From assembly GCF_000226955.1 (NCBI RefSeq), contig NZ_AGFU01000034.1, positions 93,771 to 157,770 on the forward strand: a stretch of 64,000 nt of DNA, written 5' to 3'. Origin of the DNA: Sphingomonas elodea ATCC 31461 (GTDB lineage: Bacteria; Pseudomonadota; Alphaproteobacteria; Sphingomonadales; Sphingomonadaceae). Made by a program: the position numbers and the translations under genes. Shown here piece by piece: positions 1 to 7,682 of the stretch (position 1 is the first letter of the stretch; each line of letters starts with the position of its first letter). The notes under the pieces are model-generated. The model made no database searches and was not told the origin of the DNA. It saw only the letters and a list, made by a program, of their open reading frames with translations.

Positions 1-204
1 CCGTTCATTCTGCCGAGCGCGATCGATCCCGCTTCCAGCCTCACGGCCTGGAACGCCTCGTCGAGCCACCTCACGCTGTTCATCATGCTGGTGTGCACGC
101 TGGTCTTCCTGCCGATCGTGCTCGCCTACACCGCCTGGGTGTACAAGGTGATGTTCGGACGCGTGACTCGGGAAGAGCTGCGCCTCAACCCCGATCTCTA
201 CTGA
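1..204 (+). CDS. cydB: Cytochrome bd ubiquinol oxidase subunit II, C-terminal end (partial)
   Basis: The reading frame enters from the left edge and ends at 202-204; 67 residues are visible. They contain the conserved segment around WNASSS, then a hydrophobic helix ending in LPIVLAYTAWVYKVM, which is the last membrane helix and cytoplasmic tail of CydB. CydB pairs with CydA to form the inner-membrane bd-type terminal oxidase, which reduces oxygen with quinol electrons. The identification is strengthened by the cydX microprotein 12 bases downstream. The upstream part of the gene and presumably cydA lie outside the window. Confidence 0.9.
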   Translation, partial: PFILPSAIDPASSLTAWNASSSHLTLFIMLVCTLVFLPIVLAYTAWVYKVMFGRVTREELRLNPDLY

Positions 205-216
205 GGAGTGAACTCG

Positions 217-333
217 ATGTGGTATTTCGCCTGGATCCTGGGAACCAGCCTCGCCGTCGCGGTCGCCGTGCTCAATGGCATCTGGCACGAGTTCCATTCG
301 GACCCCGCGAGCGACCTGACGGTCCTCGACTGA
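217..333 (+). CDS. cydX: Cytochrome bd oxidase small subunit CydX
   Basis: This 38-codon gene begins with MWYFAWILG, the hallmark start of the CydX/CbdX family, followed by a single transmembrane helix and a short acidic tail (LTVLD). CydX binds the CydAB complex in the inner membrane and stabilises its haems. A GAGGAG sequence at 203-208, overlapping the cydB stop, is the ribosome binding site, so translation is probably coupled to cydB. Length is typical for the family (about 30-50 residues). The gene is too short for most ORF callers, but the N-terminal motif and position make it convincing. Confidence 0.92.
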   Translation: MWYFAWILGTSLAVAVAVLNGIWHEFHSDPASDLTVLD

Positions 334-385
334 ACGGCAGGCGCGGGGCGGCGCCGCGGCGCACGCCCCGCATCGGCGGTACGAT

Positions 386-422
386 AAAAAGGCGGCGAAC
401 CCTTTCCGGTTCGCCGCCTTTT
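386..422. terminator. Bidirectional Rho-independent terminator after cydX
   Basis: An 11-bp perfect stem (391-401 with 408-418, loop CTTTCC) is flanked by an A-run at 386-390 and a T-run at 419-422, so it reads as an intrinsic terminator on both strands. It ends the cyd operon and the small convergent ORF at 434-601. Confidence 0.85.
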
Positions 423-433
423 ACAATGCTGGA

Positions 434-601
434 TTACATCGGGTCGCCGGCGGCGCGACGTTCGAAGATCGCCGCCAGTTCGAGGTGCAGCCGCTTGTGG
501 CGCTCGTTCGGCGCACGCTCCGCGCGATCCCGCTCCTGCTCGGCACGCAGGCGGAAATGGCTTTCAAGAGGGGCCGTTTGTTGGGCGTTCATCAAATCCA
601 T
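434..601 (-). CDS. Hypothetical small charged protein
   Basis: A 55-codon ORF starting MDLMNAQQ; an in-frame second ATG at 592 would give 52 residues. The product is rich in Arg and Glu (AEQERDRAER, NERHKRLHLELAAIFERR) and is predicted to be helical with no signal or membrane segment. It ends just before a bidirectional terminator that it shares with cydX, which supports it being transcribed. The ribosome binding site is weak for either start. I do not recognise a family. It could be a spurious ORF in GC-rich DNA, but the terminator position and compact amphipathic composition favour a real gene. Confidence 0.5.
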   Translation of the reverse strand: MDLMNAQQTAPLESHFRLRAEQERDRAERAPNERHKRLHLELAAIFERRAAGDPM

Positions 602-932
602 CTCGACGGAAGTGCGACTCGTTCGCAGGGAATGTGGTCCTAAGGCGGTCCGGCCGCCATTCCGTAGAAATCACGGTCTGTGCCGATACGGCACGGTTAC
701 GACTCGGAGCCGGTCTCGCGTCCTGGTGCACAACAGCGTGCGATAAGTATCGGTATAGAATATCAATTCAGTGAGACACTTGGTTGTGGTGACGGTCTCC
801 TGAGACTTTTCGGTCACAGCCCAACCTGAAAATTTCGTCGGGGCACGAACCTCGATGCGTCGCGTCCGACAGGAACTGTCCTCCGCGCAGCGGGGTTGAG
901 GGATCATTTCCGACGCTTTCAGGAGCCGATTC
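602..932. other. Intergenic region between the small ORF and mscS
   Basis: No convincing gene is seen in these 331 bases, which separate divergent genes and so must hold both promoters. Composition is more AT-rich around 745-790. A perfect 15-base hairpin-like palindrome, GTGCCG-ATA-CGGCAC, lies at 680-694 and could be an operator. Reading frames across it have no ribosome binding site or recognisable product. Confidence 0.5.
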
Positions 933-2015
933 TTGCAGCGATTCATCGCCGATCTGCCCGGCTGGGTGACAAGCATCGCGGTCGTTGCCGCCGCGATCCT
1001 CGTGGCGTTGCTGGTCCACCGCATGATCTTCGCGCTGGCGCGGCGGGCGTCGATGCGCACGCGCAGCCAGCTCGACGACATCGTCATCCGCCGGCTGTAC
1101 CGGCCGGGGCGCTGGCTGCTGATGGCGATCGCGCTGTCCTTCGTCCAGCCTGGGCTGGATCTGGGCGAGAGCGGCACCCGCGCCTGGGCGCAAGGTGCCG
1201 GGCTGCTGGTGCCCGGGCTGATCGGCTGGATGCTGGTCGCGCTGCTGGGCGTGCTGTTCGACTGGATCTTGCTGCGCGCCGATGTGAGCGTGGCGGACAA
1301 TCTGCGCGCCCGCCGGTGGCGAACCCGTGCCTCGATCCTGCGCCGGATCATTCTGTTCGTGGTGCTGGCGATCACCTTCTGCCTGATGCTGATGAGCATC
1401 CCCAGCGTGCGCAGCATCGGCGTGACGCTGATCGCCTCGGCCGGCCTCGCCGCGCTGGCGGTGGGCGCCGCCGCGCAGCCGGCGCTGAAGAACCTGATCG
1501 CCGGCATCCAGATGGCGTTTTCCGAGCCGATTCGCCTCGACGACGTGGTGATCGTGGAGGGCGAATGGGGGCGGATCGAGGATATCCGCCTGACCTATGT
1601 CGTGGTGCGGCTGTGGGACGAGCGGCGGCTGGTGGTGCCCGTCTCCCAGTTTCTCGAAAAGAGCTTTCAGAACTGGACGCGCGAGACCAGCCAGCTGCTC
1701 GGCAGCGTGTTCTGGTATCTCGACCCCGCCGCCGACATCCCCCGGCTGCGCGCCAAAATGGAGGAGCTGGTGAAGGCCAATCCGCGCTGGGACGGGCGCT
1801 TCTGCAACCTCCAGGTAACCGACGTGAAGCCCGAGGCGATCGAGGTGCGCGGGCTGATGACCGCCAAGGATGCCTCGACCGCCTTCGACCTGCGCTGCGA
1901 CATCCGCGAGGGGCTGCTCGCCTATATCCGGCAGGAGATGCCCGAGGCGCTGGTTCGCGCCCGCGGGCTGCTGGAGTTTAAGCCACCGCGCGTGGAGAGC
2001 GACTCCTTATTCTAG
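933..2015 (+). CDS. Small-conductance mechanosensitive channel (MscS family)
   Basis: 360 residues with hydrophobic helices near 12-35, 58-72, 88-113, 137-156 and a pore-lining helix near 162-195 that has the Gly/Ala-packed MscS TM3 pattern (AALAVGAAAQPALKN). This is followed by the beta domain starting FSEPIRLDDVV and a C-terminal alpha/beta cytoplasmic region. Such channels open under membrane tension and release solutes after hypo-osmotic shock. The start is a TTG at 933, chosen because AGGAG at 921-925 lies seven bases upstream; there is no nearby ATG. It converges on the trehalose operon, another osmotic-stress system, which fits the role. Confidence 0.9.
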   Translation: MQRFIADLPGWVTSIAVVAAAILVALLVHRMIFALARRASMRTRSQLDDIVIRRLYRPGRWLLMAIALSFVQPGLDLGESGTRAWAQGAGLLVPGLIGWMLVALLGVLFDWILLRADVSVADNLRARRWRTRASILRRIILFVVLAITFCLMLMSIPSVRSIGVTLIASAGLAALAVGAAAQPALKNLIAGIQMAFSEPIRLDDVVIVEGEWGRIEDIRLTYVVVRLWDERRLVVPVSQFLEKSFQNWTRETSQLLGSVFWYLDPAADIPRLRAKMEELVKANPRWDGRFCNLQVTDVKPEAIEVRGLMTAKDASTAFDLRCDIREGLLAYIRQEMPEALVRARGLLEFKPPRVESDSLF

Positions 2016-2020
2016 AGCCG

Positions 2021-2111
2021 TCCTCCCGGCGGAAGCCGGGATCCAGTCGCCGCTCCGCCGCAGCAAGCGCCTTGACGGAGCCCCCAATGGATCCCGGCTT
2101 TCGCCGGGATG
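2021..2111. repeat. REP-like inverted repeat between mscS and otsA
   Basis: The left arm 2021-2044 (TCCTCCCGGCGGAAGCCGGGATCC) is repeated in inverse orientation at 2088-2111 with two mismatches. Each arm is itself a short hairpin (CCCGGC...GCCGGG). This style of element, with CGTCATCCCGGCGAAAGCCGGGATCC-like arms, is common between convergent genes in alphaproteobacteria. Here it may also stop transcription between mscS and otsA. Confidence 0.65.
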
Positions 2112-2129
2112 ACGGGATGAGTCTTGGTA

Positions 2130-3539
2130 TCACGCCTCGACCGGAAGCCGGGTCTCCGTCTCCATCGGCACGCTCCTGAGCTCGTCGGTGAACTTCTTGA
2201 GCCACCACATCACGTCCTGTTCGTCGACGCCCTGCTTCAGCGCCTGCCAGCGCTCGATCCGCTCCTCGAGCGGCATGTTGAGCGCCTGGCAGATCGCGTC
2301 GGAGACTTCCTCGGCGCTGTAGGGATTGACCAGCAGCGCCTGCTCCATCTGGATCGCCGCGCCGGCGAACTTGGAGAGGATCAGCACGCCGGGATCCTCG
2401 GGATCCTGCGCCGCGACATATTCCTTCGCCACGAGGTTCATCCCGTCGCGAAGGGGGGTGACGAGGCCGATCCTGGCCGCCCGGTACACGCCCGCCAGCA
2501 CGTCGCGCGGATAGCCCTGGTTGACGTAGCGCAGCGGCACCCAGTCGAGATCGGCATGCGCGCCGTTGATCTTGCCCGACAGGCCCTCCAGCGTGTTGCG
2601 GATGCGCTGATAGGTCTCCACCGTCGCCCGCGAGGGCGGGGCGATCTGGAGCAGATACACTTCCTTGCGCTGCTCGGGGTAGGTGGCGAGGAAGCGTTCA
2701 TAGCCGAGGAAGCGCTCCTCCAGCCCCTTGGAGTAATCGAGCCGGTCGACGCCGACGATCAGGGAGCGGCCGACCGAGCTGGTGCGCATCTGCTCGAAGG
2801 TCTCGCGCGCGGACTCGCTTTCGGCCAGCGCGGCGAATTCCTTGGCGTCGATGCCGATCGGGCAGGCGACCAGCTTCACGCTTTTCAGGCCGATGCGCAG
2901 CACGCCGTCGGGCTGGACCACCGCTTCCATCTCGGCGCGGGCGAAGTCGATGAAGCTCTCCATCCATTCCTGGGTGTGGAAGCCGATCACGTCATAGGCG
3001 AACAGCGTCTCGATCAGTTCGTGCGCCTTGGGCAGGCTGGAGAGCAGCCGGCGCGGCGGCCAGGGGATGTGGAGGAAGAAGCCGATCCGGTTCTTGCAGC
3101 CCCGCCGGCGCAGTTCCTGGCCGAGCGGGAACATGTGATAGTCCTGCACCCATACCACGTCGTCGGGCTCGATCAGCGGGCGGACGGTGTCGGCGAAGCG
3201 CTCGTTGACGCGCTGATAGCCGCCGGCGAAACCCCGCTCATATTCCGCCAGGTCGATCCGGTAGTGGAACAGCGGCCACAGCGTGCGGTTGGCATAGCCG
3301 TTATAATATTCGTCGATGTCCTGCTCTTCGAGGTCGACCGTCGCGGTGGTCACCCCTTCGCTGCGCTGCATGCTGATCTGGCCGGTGAACTGGTCGGTCT
3401 GTTCGCCGGACCAGCCGAACCAGATGCCGCCATTTTCGCGCAAGGCGGCGGCGAGCGCGACGGCCAGCCCCCCTTGCGCGCCGGAGTTGGAGCCGTTGGG
3501 CGCGGTTACGCGGTTCGAAATGACGATCAGGCGGCTCAA
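2130..3539 (-). CDS. otsA: Alpha,alpha-trehalose-phosphate synthase (UDP- or GDP-forming)
   Basis: 469 residues, close to the 474 of the E. coli enzyme. OtsA transfers glucose from a nucleotide sugar to glucose-6-phosphate to make trehalose-6-phosphate. Family features are the N-terminal ISNRVTAPN, GFFLHIPWPP, the VWVQDYH segment, RLDYSKGLEERF and the C-terminal EYVAAQDPEDPGVLILSKFAGAA region of GT20. I chose the TTG start at 3539 because it yields the usual MSRLIVISNRV beginning, has GGAG upstream, and overlaps the preceding GH15 stop as TTGA. Longer versions add unrelated sequence. It is the last gene of a coupled otsB-GH15-otsA set. Confidence 0.95.
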   Translation of the reverse strand: MSRLIVISNRVTAPNGSNSGAQGGLAVALAAALRENGGIWFGWSGEQTDQFTGQISMQRSEGVTTATVDLEEQDIDEYYNGYANRTLWPLFHYRIDLAEYERGFAGGYQRVNERFADTVRPLIEPDDVVWVQDYHMFPLGQELRRRGCKNRIGFFLHIPWPPRRLLSSLPKAHELIETLFAYDVIGFHTQEWMESFIDFARAEMEAVVQPDGVLRIGLKSVKLVACPIGIDAKEFAALAESESARETFEQMRTSSVGRSLIVGVDRLDYSKGLEERFLGYERFLATYPEQRKEVYLLQIAPPSRATVETYQRIRNTLEGLSGKINGAHADLDWVPLRYVNQGYPRDVLAGVYRAARIGLVTPLRDGMNLVAKEYVAAQDPEDPGVLILSKFAGAAIQMEQALLVNPYSAEEVSDAICQALNMPLEERIERWQALKQGVDEQDVMWWLKKFTDELRSVPMETETRLPVEA

Positions 3540-5329
3540 CGGATCGAACTCCAGGGTTTGCTCAGCAGGACGGCACAGTTGATCATGCCGACCAGCGAGT
3601 AGGTCTGGGGATAATTGCCCCACAATTCCCCGGTCACGGGGTCGATATCCTCGGAGAGCAGCCCGGCGGCGGTGCGCCGGGTGAGCATCTCCTCGAACAA
3701 GGCGCGCGCTTCGTCGGTGCGGCCGGTGATGTGCAGCGCTTCGATCAACCAGAACGTACAGAAGTTGAACGCGGTTTCCGGCAGGCCGAAATCATCCTCG
3801 GTATCGTAGCGCAGCATCGTCGATCCGCGCCGCAAGCCGGCCTCGACGGCCTTCAGCGTATCGGCGAAGCGGGGATCGTCGGGCGCCAGGAAACGCATCT
3901 CCAGCAGCTGGAGCAGGCTGGCGTCGAGATCGTCGCCCGAGAAGGTGGCGGAGAAGCGCTGCGTTTCCGCGCGCCAGGCCTTGTCGAACACGGTCGTGCG
4001 GATCGTGTCCGCGCGGCTCTGCCAGAAGGCGCGGCGTTCCTCGAGGCCCAGCACATGCGCGGCGTTGGCGAGCCGGTCGCACGCCGCCCAGCACATCGCC
4101 ACCGAATAGGTGTGGACGCTCTGGCGGGTGCGCAGCTCCCACAGGCCGGCATCGGGGGAGTCGTGATACTGCCACGCCCGTTCGCCGACGCGCTCCAGCG
4201 CCTCGAAATCCTCGATGCCGGCGATGCGGTACAGCCGCTGGTCGAAAAAGGCCTGGACGTTGGACAGGACGATCTGGCCATAGGCATCGTGCTGGACCTG
4301 TTCATAGGCCTGATTGCCGACGCGCACCGGCCCCATGCCGCGATAGCCGGCGAGATCGGGCGCCTCGCGCTCCTCCAGCGTCGCTTCGCCGAGCACGCCG
4401 TACAGCGGCTGGATATGGCCGCCGCGCGGCTCGGCCTTGGCATCGTCGACGATGTTGCGGAGATAGCCGAGATAGGTTTCGAGCACGTCGAGCGCGCCCA
4501 GCCGGTTGAGCGCCTGCACCGTGTAATAGGCGTCGCGGATCCAGCAGTAGCGATAGTCCCAGTTGCGCTGCGAGCCGGCATGTTCGGGGATCGAGGTGGT
4601 CAAGGCTGCGACGATCGCGCCGGTCTCCTCGTGCTGGCACAGCTTGAGCGTGATGGCAGAGCGGATCACCACGTCCTGCCATTCGAGCGGGATGTTCAGG
4701 CCGCGCACCCAGTGCTGCCACTCGGCGATGCTGTTGAGCAGCATGTCGTCCACCGTCTCGGCGACGTCGCCGCTGAAGCTCTCGTCGGGCCCGAGGAAGA
4801 AGTGCAGCGGCTTCTCGACGCGGAACAGCCGTTCCTCGTCCACCATGCCGACCGGCGCGGTGGTAGTGAGGCGCAGCGTCATCGGCTCGACCAGATAGCG
4901 AAGGTGGTTGGAGCCGCCGATGCGGGTCTTGCAGCTTTTGCCCCAGCCGCAGGCCGGGCGCAGCTTCACCCGGATGCGCGGGCTGCCCGCCACCGGCTTG
5001 ACGATGCGCGCGAAGGCGACCGGCCGATACACCCGGCCCAGCCGCTGGAAGCGCGGGCAGAAATCGGTGACTTCGATCGCGTTGCCGGCCACGTCGGTAT
5101 GGCGGCTGACCAGGATGGGGGCGTTGCGCAGATAGCGCTGCTCGACCGAGACGACGCCGTCTAGCGCGATGTCCCAATATCCGCCCTCGGGTTCCTCGCC
5201 GCCGACCAGCGCCGAGAACAGCGGATCGCCGTCGACGCGCGGCACGCAGCCCCAGACGAAGCGGCCGGTACGATCGATCAGCGCGCTGACCTGGCAGTTG
5301 CCGATCGGCCAGAGATCGAGAGTCGTCAT
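3536..5329 (-). CDS. Glycoside hydrolase family 15 protein (trehalase/glucoamylase-like)
   Basis: 597 residues. The N-terminal part (about 1-210) is the beta-sandwich seen in prokaryotic GH15 proteins; the catalytic (alpha/alpha)6 barrel follows, with the signature NWDYRYCWIRDA at 256-267 and the C-terminal acid motif LLSEDIDP followed by GNYPQTYSLVGMI. GH15 members include glucoamylases, glucodextranases and bacterial trehalases. There is no signal peptide, so it acts in the cytoplasm. Being translationally coupled between otsB (4-base overlap at 5326-5329) and otsA (overlap at 3536-3539), it most likely hydrolyses trehalose or a related intracellular glucan, balancing synthesis. Substrate cannot be settled from sequence alone. 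Confidence 0.85.
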   Translation of the reverse strand: MTTLDLWPIGNCQVSALIDRTGRFVWGCVPRVDGDPLFSALVGGEEPEGGYWDIALDGVVSVEQRYLRNAPILVSRHTDVAGNAIEVTDFCPRFQRLGRVYRPVAFARIVKPVAGSPRIRVKLRPACGWGKSCKTRIGGSNHLRYLVEPMTLRLTTTAPVGMVDEERLFRVEKPLHFFLGPDESFSGDVAETVDDMLLNSIAEWQHWVRGLNIPLEWQDVVIRSAITLKLCQHEETGAIVAALTTSIPEHAGSQRNWDYRYCWIRDAYYTVQALNRLGALDVLETYLGYLRNIVDDAKAEPRGGHIQPLYGVLGEATLEEREAPDLAGYRGMGPVRVGNQAYEQVQHDAYGQIVLSNVQAFFDQRLYRIAGIEDFEALERVGERAWQYHDSPDAGLWELRTRQSVHTYSVAMCWAACDRLANAAHVLGLEERRAFWQSRADTIRTTVFDKAWRAETQRFSATFSGDDLDASLLQLLEMRFLAPDDPRFADTLKAVEAGLRRGSTMLRYDTEDDFGLPETAFNFCTFWLIEALHITGRTDEARALFEEMLTRRTAAGLLSEDIDPVTGELWGNYPQTYSLVGMINCAVLLSKPWSSIR

Positions 5330-6084
5330 GCGTGGACTCCGGCAGCAGTGGCGAGCCAGGTTAGCACGCCGGTCACGTCGTCGACGCGGTAGCGCGCGTC
5401 GGTGGGGCGGGGCGGGCCGACCAGCACGCCGGCGCCGCCCAGCAGCGCCACGGCGGAAAAGCCGGGCTCGTCGGTCACGTCGTCGCCGAGGAACACCGCG
5501 CGGCCGGCGGCGAAGCGCGGATCGGCCATCAGCGTGCGGATCGCGCTGCCCTTGTCGCCGCCGGGGCTGCGCACCTCGACCATCATCTTGCCGTGCTGCA
5601 GGTACAGGCCGTGTTCGGCGGCGAGCCGCTCGCCCAGCGCGATCGCGTCGGCCTCATGCTCGGGGTTCAGCCGGTAATGCACCGCGGCGCCGAGCGGCTT
5701 GTCCTCCAGCACCACGCCGGGGCGACCCTCCGCAAAGGCGCGCATCGCCGCCAGCGCCTCGACCAGCCCGGCGGGGCGCTCGGCGCGTTCGCGGCGGCCG
5801 TCGGACCAGCGGAACTCCATGCCGTGGCTGCCGACGACCGAGGGCGCGCGGTCGCCGAACATCGCGGCCAGATCCTCGGCCGGGCGGCCGCTCACCAGCG
5901 CGAGGCGGCCGTCGAGCTTTTCCTCCAGCGTGCGGATCAGGTCGACCAGCGTGCCATCGACCACCACGCCCTCGGGATGGTCGGCGAGTTCGACCAGCGT
6001 CCCGTCGAAATCGAGGAACAGGCTGGCGGTATCGAGCAGGTCCGCCGGCGGCGGCATCAGCGAAACGGTTTCCCGGTCGGGCAT
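5326..6084 (-). CDS. otsB: Trehalose-6-phosphate phosphatase
   Basis: 252 residues from the ATG at 6084, chosen because GAGGAG lies just upstream; an ATG at 6096 would add four residues. This is a HAD-superfamily phosphatase that removes phosphate from trehalose-6-phosphate. Motif I is LDFDGTLVELADHP near residue 24; motif II sits at LVSGR; the cap region contains GSHGMEFR; and motif IV is FLGDDVTDEPGF. The Lys of GGDKGSAI is the expected motif III residue. Its stop overlaps the GH15 start by four bases. The gene begins the trehalose set, 47 bases after a chloride channel gene. Confidence 0.95.
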   Translation of the reverse strand: MPDRETVSLMPPPADLLDTASLFLDFDGTLVELADHPEGVVVDGTLVDLIRTLEEKLDGRLALVSGRPAEDLAAMFGDRAPSVVGSHGMEFRWSDGRRERAERPAGLVEALAAMRAFAEGRPGVVLEDKPLGAAVHYRLNPEHEADAIALGERLAAEHGLYLQHGKMMVEVRSPGGDKGSAIRTLMADPRFAAGRAVFLGDDVTDEPGFSAVALLGGAGVLVGPPRPTDARYRVDDVTGVLTWLATAAGVHA

Positions 6085-6131
6085 GCAACTCCTCATCGGG
6101 GCGCCAGCAGACGGGCGCGCCCAGGGGTTCG

Positions 6132-7472
6132 TTACGCGCGCGGGCCCGATCCGTTCCCCGCCTCGTCCGATTCATGCTGCACCTGCGTAGTGCCGAAGCG
6201 CAGCGACAGGCCGTGGTACAGCCGTTTCCTGGAGACGCGCTGCGCGGTAACGTCGGCGATCAGCGCGGCGGCGAGCAGGGGCAGCATCAGCCCGCGGCTC
6301 GCGGTGGTCTCGGCGATGATGATCACCGCGGTGAGCGGCGCGCGGACCACGCCGGTGAAATAGGCGACCATGCCGAGCAGGACGATCGTCCCGCCCGGCG
6401 CGGTTGGGAACATCGGCCGGACGAGGTCGCCGACGCCGGCACCCACCGACAGCGACGGCGCGAAGATGCCGCCGGGGATGCCGGCGACCGCGGTGGCGAG
6501 CGTCGTCACGAACTTGGCAGGGCTGTACCACCAGGGGATCGCGCCGGTGGTGATCGCGGTGCGGGCCGCGTCATAGCCGGTGCCCCAGGTGAGGCCGGTC
6601 GCCACGCCGAGGATCGCCACGACCAGGCCGCAGCCCGCGGCAAAGACCAGCTTGTGGCGGCGCACCGCGACCAGCGGCGGCCATGCCGATCCGCCGGCCG
6701 CGAGCATCAGCCGCGAGAAGAGGCCACCGGCGAGGCCGCCCACCACGCCCGCCACGGGTGCGGCGAGGATGGCCTGGCGCAGCGGCAGCGTGTCGCGCAT
6801 CGCGCCGAAATAGACATAGTCCCCGGCGATGCCGAGGCTGGTCATGCCGGCGATCAGCACCGCGGCCATCACCAGCACCGCCATGCGCTGCTCATAGGCG
6901 GCGGCGAGTTCCTCGATCGCGAAGGCGACCCCGGCGAGCGGGGTGTTGAACGCCGCCGCGACGCCCGCCGCGCCTCCGGCGATGAACACCGAGGCGCGGA
7001 TCGGCACGCGGGCAAGGCGATGGGCATAGCCCATGATCGCGGCGGCGACCTGCACCGTCGGCCCCTCGCGGCCCGTGGAGGCGCCGACCAGCACCGCGCC
7101 GATGGTGAGGACCAGTTTCAGCATCACGGTTTTCGCGGCGGTGAGGCTGGTCATCGCATGGTCGGGATCGCGGGTCGCCGCCATCACCTGCGGGATGCCC
7201 GAGCCGGTCGCATCGGGGGCGAAGCGGCGGGTGGCCCAGGCAAAGAAGGCAAAGCCGGCGGGGGTGAGGAGGAGGGGGAGCCACCACCAGGTCCGCTCCT
7301 GCGCGGTGAAACGTCGCGCGGCCCAGTCGGCGGATTCGGCGAAGGCGAGCGCGACCAGCCCGATCACGATCGCCCCGCCAAGAAAGGCGACGCGGCGGCG
7401 CCAGGTCTGCACGCTGGGCCCGTGCCGGCGCACGATCGCGCGGACACGGCGGGTGGTTTGGTGGCGGTCCAT
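6132..7472 (-). CDS. ClC-family chloride channel or H+/Cl- antiporter
   Basis: 446 residues, polytopic. The selectivity-filter segments of the ClC family are all present: GSGIPQV, GREGPTVQ (its Glu is the gating glutamate), GIFAPSLSVGAGVG, and a C-terminal RLY that matches the filter tyrosine. FAIEEL carries the position of the intracellular proton glutamate of E. coli ClcA, favouring an antiporter over a channel. I start at the ATG at 7472, after GAGGGAG; a longer frame would run back into the dispersed repeat at 7538 and is not credible. It lies upstream of otsB on the same strand, consistent with an acid- or osmotic-stress role. Confidence 0.9.
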   Translation of the reverse strand: MDRHQTTRRVRAIVRRHGPSVQTWRRRVAFLGGAIVIGLVALAFAESADWAARRFTAQERTWWWLPLLLTPAGFAFFAWATRRFAPDATGSGIPQVMAATRDPDHAMTSLTAAKTVMLKLVLTIGAVLVGASTGREGPTVQVAAAIMGYAHRLARVPIRASVFIAGGAAGVAAAFNTPLAGVAFAIEELAAAYEQRMAVLVMAAVLIAGMTSLGIAGDYVYFGAMRDTLPLRQAILAAPVAGVVGGLAGGLFSRLMLAAGGSAWPPLVAVRRHKLVFAAGCGLVVAILGVATGLTWGTGYDAARTAITTGAIPWWYSPAKFVTTLATAVAGIPGGIFAPSLSVGAGVGDLVRPMFPTAPGGTIVLLGMVAYFTGVVRAPLTAVIIIAETTASRGLMLPLLAAALIADVTAQRVSRKRLYHGLSLRFGTTQVQHESDEAGNGSGPRA

Positions 7473-7537
7473 GCACTCCCTCAGCCTGGCCCCCGCCGCG
7501 GGCGCTGTAGCGGGGGCAGGGGCGGAGCGCCAGCCCA

Positions 7538-7679
7538 AGATCCTCCCCGGCACGGGGAGCGGGACCGCCGCCGAAGGCGGTGGTGGAGGGGGGCTTCCAC
7601 ATGGGGCGTCCCTCGCGGCGATCCCCCTCCGCCAAGCCGCTGCGCGTCTTGGTCTCCCTCCCCGTGCCGGGGAGGATCT
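7538..7679. repeat. Dispersed inverted-repeat element, copy 1
   Basis: The arms 7538-7559 (AGATCCTCCCCGGCACGGGG and two more bases) and 7658-7679 are perfect inverse copies. Between them is an inner hairpin of the form GGACCGCCGCC-GAA-GGCGGTGG followed by TGGAGGGGG. A second copy with the same order of parts lies at 36018-36153. It sits between the ClC gene and the paoC stop and holds no gene. Confidence 0.85.
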
Positions 7680-7682
7680 AGG

